Made by a program: the position numbers and the translations under genes
The notes under the pieces: generated by a model
Databases searched by the model: none
Seen by the model: the letters and a program-made list of their open reading frames with translations, nothing else
Told to the model about the DNA's origin: nothing
Shown: positions 60,116 through 64,000 of the stretch, piece after piece
Numbering within the stretch: position 1 is the stretch's first letter
Layout: every line of letters begins with the position of its first letter
Assembly: GCF_008364825.1 (NCBI RefSeq)
Contig: NZ_VTTO01000004.1
Location: forward strand, 139,202-203,201
DNA length: 64,000 bases
Reading direction: 5' to 3'
DNA from: Azospirillum sp. B21
Lineage (GTDB): Bacteria > Pseudomonadota > Alphaproteobacteria > Azospirillales > Azospirillaceae

Positions 60116-60397
60116 ATGCAGCCAATCGAACGAGCGCGCCGCCTCAGCCGGTCCCTGCAAGCGCGCTTCCGCATCGACCTGTTCTCCGCCCTGGTGGAGC
60201 GCGAGTTCGAACGGCGGCTGGCGGAAACCATCCTGGAGGCGGAGCGCGACGCCTATCGCCGGGGGCGCGAGGAGGCGCTGGCCGGATCGGGCGGTGCCGC
60301 GGTTCTGGTGAGCACCGAGGACGGGAAAGCCGCGGTCAATCCATCTCCGCGGCGGGAAGAGGGGGCATGGCCGGGCGGGAGGCCCATGACCATGTGA
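60116..60397 (+). CDS. Small hypothetical protein (93 aa)
   Basis: The protein starts MQPIERARRLSRSLQARFRI behind AAGGGGAAC and is strongly charged (EREFERRLAETILEAERDAY), probably helical, then a disordered tail. No family is recognised. Its last 62 bp overlap the convergent 91-aa gene; both cannot easily be optimised, so one C-terminus may be mis-called. Confidence 0.55.
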   Translation: MQPIERARRLSRSLQARFRIDLFSALVEREFERRLAETILEAERDAYRRGREEALAGSGGAAVLVSTEDGKAAVNPSPRREEGAWPGGRPMTM

Positions 60398-60611
60398 GGC
60401 CCGCCCGCTCGGCGCAGGCGTAATGCCAGGGGCGCTGGTCGCCATGGCCGGCCCAATGCGGATCGCCCGTGCGGATCGGCCGGCCGCAGGCGCAGCACAG
60501 TGGACCGTTGCGCGCCGCACGCCCGGATTGGGCGCGCGCGGCGCCGGTCTTTGCCGATTTCGGCTTCGGTTCCCATCCCAGCGAGGCGGGATGCCGTCCG
60601 TACTGCGCCAT
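60336..60611 (-). CDS. Small putative zinc-binding protein (91 aa)
   Basis: The start MAQYGRHPASLGWEPKPKSA follows AGGGGAAAG. A central block reads GPLCCACGRPIRTGDPHWAG then HGDQRPWHYACAERAGLTW, giving a Cys-x2-Cys pair and downstream His and Cys residues, consistent with a small zinc finger. Function unknown. It overlaps the 93-aa gene tail to tail. Confidence 0.6.
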   Translation of the reverse strand: MAQYGRHPASLGWEPKPKSAKTGAARAQSGRAARNGPLCCACGRPIRTGDPHWAGHGDQRPWHYACAERAGLTWSWASRPAMPPLPAAEMD

Positions 60612-61007
60612 GGTCTTTCCCCTGGTTTGCGGTGATCCCCCGATCACGGCCAAAACGCGTCCATAGGCATCGATAACAACGCGGTCGTGGCGGAGCGAGA
60701 ATGCCGCCGTCGCGCTGCGTTGCCAACAACAAGGATGGACAGGTTCCAACCCGAAATCGTTGCCCTTCCGTGTGGGCAGGCGGCTCAAAACTGCTCGTTG
60801 TCGGGCGGCTTTGCAGAGAACACACAATAGTCACTACAGACTTCGGCACGCTTCACATGATTGCTTCCGCCAATTGTCTGGGGCAATGACGCGGTCATCT
60901 TTTGGTCTGTTTCCGGTCACACCGCCGTTCATAACCAGTTAACCGTTGGAGACTAGCGTCCGCCGCCTTCGCTGCATTGCGGCATGTTCTTCATGCGAAG
61001 GCGCTCC
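60612..61007. other. Intergenic region before the YgjV-like gene
   Basis: About 395 bp without a supported gene. A small palindrome (GTGATCCCCCGATCAC at 60631-60646) and a TTAACC half-site near 60938 are present, but I assign no function to either. Confidence 0.45.
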
Positions 61008-61595
61008 ATGACGGCATTTCTTCTGGATTATCTTCCCACCTTTACCGCCATTTCTCCCGTCGCGGCGACCGGCATTGCCGGACTGATGGCCGGAACACTG
61101 TCGACGCTGCTCGGCGACCGGCGGGCGATCCTGTTGGCGCAGGCGACGGCGTCCATGCTTTTTCTACTGCATTTCCTGCTGCTGGGGGCCTGGACCGGCA
61201 TGCTGATGTGCGCGCTGGGGCTGGTGCAGATGGTCGTGCGCTGCCGGCGGCAACCGGGGCGGCTGCTGGGGCTGCTCTATGCGCTGACCGTGCCGGCGGC
61301 CCTGGCGGTGGCGGCGCTGACTTGGCAGGGGCCGATGTCGGCGCTGTCGGCAACGGGCTTTCTGCTGGCGACGCTCGGCCGCTGGCAGGGCGCGGTCGGG
61401 CGGATGCGGCTGTTCTTCATCGGCGCGACGCTGGTCGGGTCGGGGCACAATCTGCTGGCCGGATCGGTCTTCGGGCTGGTGTCGGACGCGATGGCGCTGA
61501 CCGGGCATGGCCTCGCCCTGTGGCGCGCCGGGACCTTCCGGGGGCTGTCCGACCGCCTGTCCGCCGTGCGCACCGTTTTCGGGACAGCTGCTTGA
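61008..61595 (+). CDS. YgjV-family inner-membrane protein
   Basis: The ~195-residue hydrophobic protein has about six membrane segments (ISPVAATGIAGLMAGTLSTL; AQATASMLFLLHFLLLGAW; GLLYALTVPAALAVAALTW; VGSGHNLLAGSVFGLVSDAM), as in the YgjV family of unknown function. I use the ATG at 61008 (MTAFLLDYLP) with GAAGG upstream; an ATG at 60984 is an alternative. Confidence 0.75.
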   Translation: MTAFLLDYLPTFTAISPVAATGIAGLMAGTLSTLLGDRRAILLAQATASMLFLLHFLLLGAWTGMLMCALGLVQMVVRCRRQPGRLLGLLYALTVPAALAVAALTWQGPMSALSATGFLLATLGRWQGAVGRMRLFFIGATLVGSGHNLLAGSVFGLVSDAMALTGHGLALWRAGTFRGLSDRLSAVRTVFGTAA

Positions 61596-61710
61596 AACCG
61601 TCGGCGCACCCCACCGGTGCACCCCCGATTGCTCCCGGTGCGGAGCGGGAACATTCAGCCCTACGGCAGGGTTGTGGCAACGAAGGGGAAGTTTGGGAGG
61701 ACCTGCCGTT

Positions 61711-62154
61711 ATGGAAAAAGACCAGATCGTCGATACGCTCAATGACCTGATCCGCATCGTCGAGGACAGTCACGAAGGTTACCGGCAGGCCGCCGAAACC
61801 GCCGAGGACGAGGATCTGAAGGCCCTGTTCAACGATCTGGCCGCCCAACGCGGCGCCATCGTCCGCGAGATCCAGAGGCTGGTCGCCGAACAGGGCGGGG
61901 CGCCCGACATGGGCGGCACCATGATGGGCGGTGCCCATCGCTTCTTCCTGGAACTGAAGTCCGCCGTGATGGGCCACGACCGCGCCGCGATCATCGCGGA
62001 GGTCGAACGGGGCGAAACCGAATGCCTGCGCCGCTATGACGAAGCCATGGCGAAGGAGCTTCCCCTGCCCATCACCGCCGTCATCGCCCAGCATCTGGAC
62101 CGCATCCGCGTCGACCGTGACCGCATGGCGGCGTTGCGCGGGGTGGTGGCATGA
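61711..62154 (+). CDS. Four-helix-bundle PA2169/DUF2383-type protein
   Basis: The 147-residue protein (MEKDQIVDTLNDLIRIVEDS, start preceded by GGGAGG) is ferritin-like: long amphipathic helices with DSHEGYRQAAETAEDEDLKA and HRFFLELKSAVMGHDRAAII, then ECLRRYDEAMAKELPLPITA. The family is common in proteobacteria, of unproven function, and often stress-associated. Confidence 0.82.
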   Translation: MEKDQIVDTLNDLIRIVEDSHEGYRQAAETAEDEDLKALFNDLAAQRGAIVREIQRLVAEQGGAPDMGGTMMGGAHRFFLELKSAVMGHDRAAIIAEVERGETECLRRYDEAMAKELPLPITAVIAQHLDRIRVDRDRMAALRGVVA

Positions 62155-62293
62155 TGGTGCGTCGCAGCATTGCGGGGGCGCCGGAGCGGGCGTAGGCTTT
62201 CGGTCCGTGGTCCAGCCCGCTGGCTGGACCAACTGCCCCGCCGATCATCCGGCATATGGTGGCCGGATGTCGGCTCCACCTGGACATGGATTG

Positions 62294-62530
62294 ATGAACA
62301 GCGACAAACAGAAAGCAGACCAGTCCGGCAACGATCTGGTCACCAAGGGCGCTTTCGCCCTCTACCACGCCGAGAACGCCCACCGCGTGGCCGAATTCAA
62401 GAAGTCCAAGAATGCCGAGGCGGCGATCGCCGCCGATTTCGACGCCTACCGCTCCCGCTATCTGCGAAAGTTCAAGGATGTCTTCGACAGCCTGTCCGAA
62501 CAGGGGCTGACCGTCACCCGCGCGGTGTGA
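62294..62530 (+). CDS. Small hypothetical protein (78 aa)
   Basis: The protein begins MNSDKQKADQSGNDLVTKGA and contains FALYHAENAHRVAEFKKSKN and AAIAADFDAYRSRYLRKFKD, an amphipathic helical pattern. No family recognised. It overlaps the convergent DUF1289 gene by 17 bp. Confidence 0.6.
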   Translation: MNSDKQKADQSGNDLVTKGAFALYHAENAHRVAEFKKSKNAEAAIAADFDAYRSRYLRKFKDVFDSLSEQGLTVTRAV

Positions 62531-62762
62531 CCCGGCCGGGTGCCACAGCCGGCGCCTGCCCCGATATCCCGGTCCCCGCCGCCGCCGCACGACGCCGGTC
62601 CGCCGCGTCCAGCACCGCGAGGCGCCCGGCGGGATCGAGATCCCTCCAGACCATGATGTCGTTCAGCGTCCGGTAACAGCCGACGCAGACCTCCCGATCG
62701 TCCAGCGTGCAGAGCCGGATGCAGGGGGATGGAACCTGATCGTCGCGGGTCGCTTGCGTCAT
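62514..62762 (-). CDS. DUF1289 family protein
   Basis: The 82-residue protein has SPCIRLCTLDDREVCVGCYR then TLNDIMVWRDLDPAGRLAVL: the four-cysteine pattern (CIxxC, CxGC) followed by RTLxEIxxW is the DUF1289 signature, thought to bind metal. The ATG is at 62762. Role unknown. Confidence 0.88.
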   Translation of the reverse strand: MTQATRDDQVPSPCIRLCTLDDREVCVGCYRTLNDIMVWRDLDPAGRLAVLDAADRRRAAAAGTGISGQAPAVAPGRVTPRG

Positions 62763-62869
62763 GGCGCGACTGTGCCAAGGCTGCCGCATCGCGGCAAGCG
62801 GTGCGTTGCGCGGGCCACCTCTCCCGAATGGGATGGGAAAGCCGCAGGCCCGCCGCTATACTGTGCGGC

Positions 62870-64000
62870 ATGGCCCGCATGCTGTTCCTCCGCGACATCG
62901 ACGCCGACGTGCAACTGCGCTGCCGCGCCTGCGGGCATGGCGGCGTGCTTCCCCGTGCCATGCTGGAACGGCGCTTCGGCCCGAACTATCCGGTGCTGTC
63001 GATCGCGCCGCATTACCGCTGCTCGCGTTGCGACTCCCGCGACATCGAAAGCCGGCCGATCCTGGCGCCGCCGCCGGCCGCCTCCTTCGAGGCCGCGAAC
63101 GAGGAGCCGTCCTTCGACGCGCCGCTGGCGGCACTGAACGGTTTGCTCGCCTCGCTGCGTGGCGACGCACCGGCGGCGAAAGGGCAGTCCGTTTCTCCGC
63201 CTCCCCCTCCTCCCCCACTTGCTCCCGCCGCCCCGGTGCGCAGCAAGCCGCTGTCGGAGCTTCCGCTGGCCGATCTGGTGGCCGATGGTCCGGGCGATGA
63301 CGGCGCCGCTCCGCTGTGGGAGCCGGTTTCCCTGGCGGACATGGCGGCACGGCTGGGTGCGATCAGGCCGGGCGACGATGAGCCCGACCGGGACGGCGAA
63401 CCGGATGGCGGCGATCCGTTCGATGACGGTTGGGACGATCCGGCCCCGCCTGCCCGCCCCGCCGGGAAGGAGACCGCCCGCGACAATGCTCCCGACGCCG
63501 ATCCCGACGAGGGCGGGGACGAGACGCTGGCGGCGATGCATCGCCTGCTGGCCCAGGCCCATTGGAGCGAGGACGACGAACCGGAAGCCCCTGCGCCGAC
63601 GACCGCCCGCCGCTTCGAGCAGCCGGGGACGGAAGAGGACATCGACGGGTCAGCGGAAGAGGACGAGCCGACGGTCTTCTCCCATAAGATCCTGGTGCGC
63701 AAGGATTTCGAGGAAGACTGGGGAGAACCCGAGTCCGAGTTCGACCGCTGGCGGTCGGAAGAGGACCGCGACACGGCGGACGGCTTCGATGAGGATGAGG
63801 AGCCGTCTGACGAGGAGATTCTGTCCTTCGCGATCCGCGACCCGGAAAAACCGGTTGCTCAGCCGATAAACCGGCCGGCGGCCAAGTCGGCCAAGCCCGC
63901 TGCACCGCCGCCGGCCGATGAACCGCTCGATTTCGACCAGCACCGCGCCGAACGCCGTGCCCAGCGTCCACCCCCGCCGCCGGAGGATGAGGAAGGCTTC
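62870..64000 (+). CDS. Zinc-ribbon protein with long acidic/Pro-rich tail (3' end outside window)
   Basis: The open frame runs 377 codons to the window edge. The N-terminus has a zinc-ribbon-like pattern: QLRCRACGHGG near residue 18-24 and YRCSRCDSRDIESRP near 49-60. The rest is low complexity: proline runs (residues ~108-118), many Asp/Glu, and short motifs (VFSHKILVRKDFEEDWGEPE) scattered in otherwise disordered sequence. An acidic scaffold or nucleic-acid-associated role is possible but unproven. The start ATG sits within GGCATGGCC with no strong ribosome-binding site. Confidence 0.7.
   Translation, partial: MARMLFLRDIDADVQLRCRACGHGGVLPRAMLERRFGPNYPVLSIAPHYRCSRCDSRDIESRPILAPPPAASFEAANEEPSFDAPLAALNGLLASLRGDAPAAKGQSVSPPPPPPPLAPAAPVRSKPLSELPLADLVADGPGDDGAAPLWEPVSLADMAARLGAIRPGDDEPDRDGEPDGGDPFDDGWDDPAPPARPAGKETARDNAPDADPDEGGDETLAAMHRLLAQAHWSEDDEPEAPAPTTARRFEQPGTEEDIDGSAEEDEPTVFSHKILVRKDFEEDWGEPESEFDRWRSEEDRDTADGFDEDEEPSDEEILSFAIRDPEKPVAQPINRPAAKSAKPAAPPPADEPLDFDQHRAERRAQRPPPPPEDEEGF

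Overview
The window is high-GC chromosomal DNA of an alphaproteobacterium, most likely a Rhodospirillales member close to Azospirillum. This rests on gene order (rho-hemJ-hemH-hemE / origin / ppsR-maf-aroE-coaE-dnaQ, then mnmE-mnmG-rsmG-parA-parB), GC-rich codon use, a MucR/Ros regulator, an OlsB-OlsA pair and a CtrA-type site. The genus is an inference. No rRNA genes or CRISPR arrays were seen.

Bases 1-23 kb form the replication-origin and chromosome-partition neighbourhood. Genes to the left of about 3.2 kb (hemE, hemH, hemJ, rho) run leftward and genes to the right of 3.66 kb run rightward. The intervening ~450 bp hold one perfect and several one-mismatch DnaA boxes, an AT-rich stretch and many GANTC sites, so this is a strong oriC candidate. 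Four ParB-binding parS palindromes follow within 18.2 kb (in aroE, after mnmE, in rsmG, in maeB), with parA-parB among them. The rest is housekeeping: haem synthesis, nucleotide sanitation, shikimate and CoA synthesis, tRNA modification, folA-hemW-rdgB-rph, and a MaeB-type malic enzyme.

Bases 23-42 kb hold a phosphate regulon (phoR, Pho box, pstSCAB, phoB, with no phoU), a SAM hydroxide adenosyltransferase homologue, a BI-1 membrane protein, a YbbA/YbbP ABC system divergent from a TesA-type esterase, a FIST protein, an aldo/keto reductase, thpR and a membrane diguanylate cyclase. Six copies of two GC-rich palindromic repeat families sit between these genes. One copy runs into the 3' end of phoR and encodes its last ~50 residues.

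Bases 42-53 kb hold dnaK-dnaJ with a heat-shock-like promoter, a long AT-rich intergenic region with a perfect CtrA site, a NodB-like protein that has lost its catalytic histidine motif, a VanX-type dipeptidase, tsaB-rimI, a TusA homologue, a MucR regulator and olsB-olsA.

Bases 53.48-59.92 kb are a decayed integrative element in a tRNA-Gly(CCC) gene, bounded by 46-bp direct repeats. Its integrase, AlpA-like and DUF3987-like genes are all frameshifted. It also carries an IS3-family remnant and four predicted lipoproteins that look intact. After the element, 60-64 kb hold small proteins mostly of unknown function, ending in a zinc-ribbon protein with a long disordered tail that is cut by the window edge.
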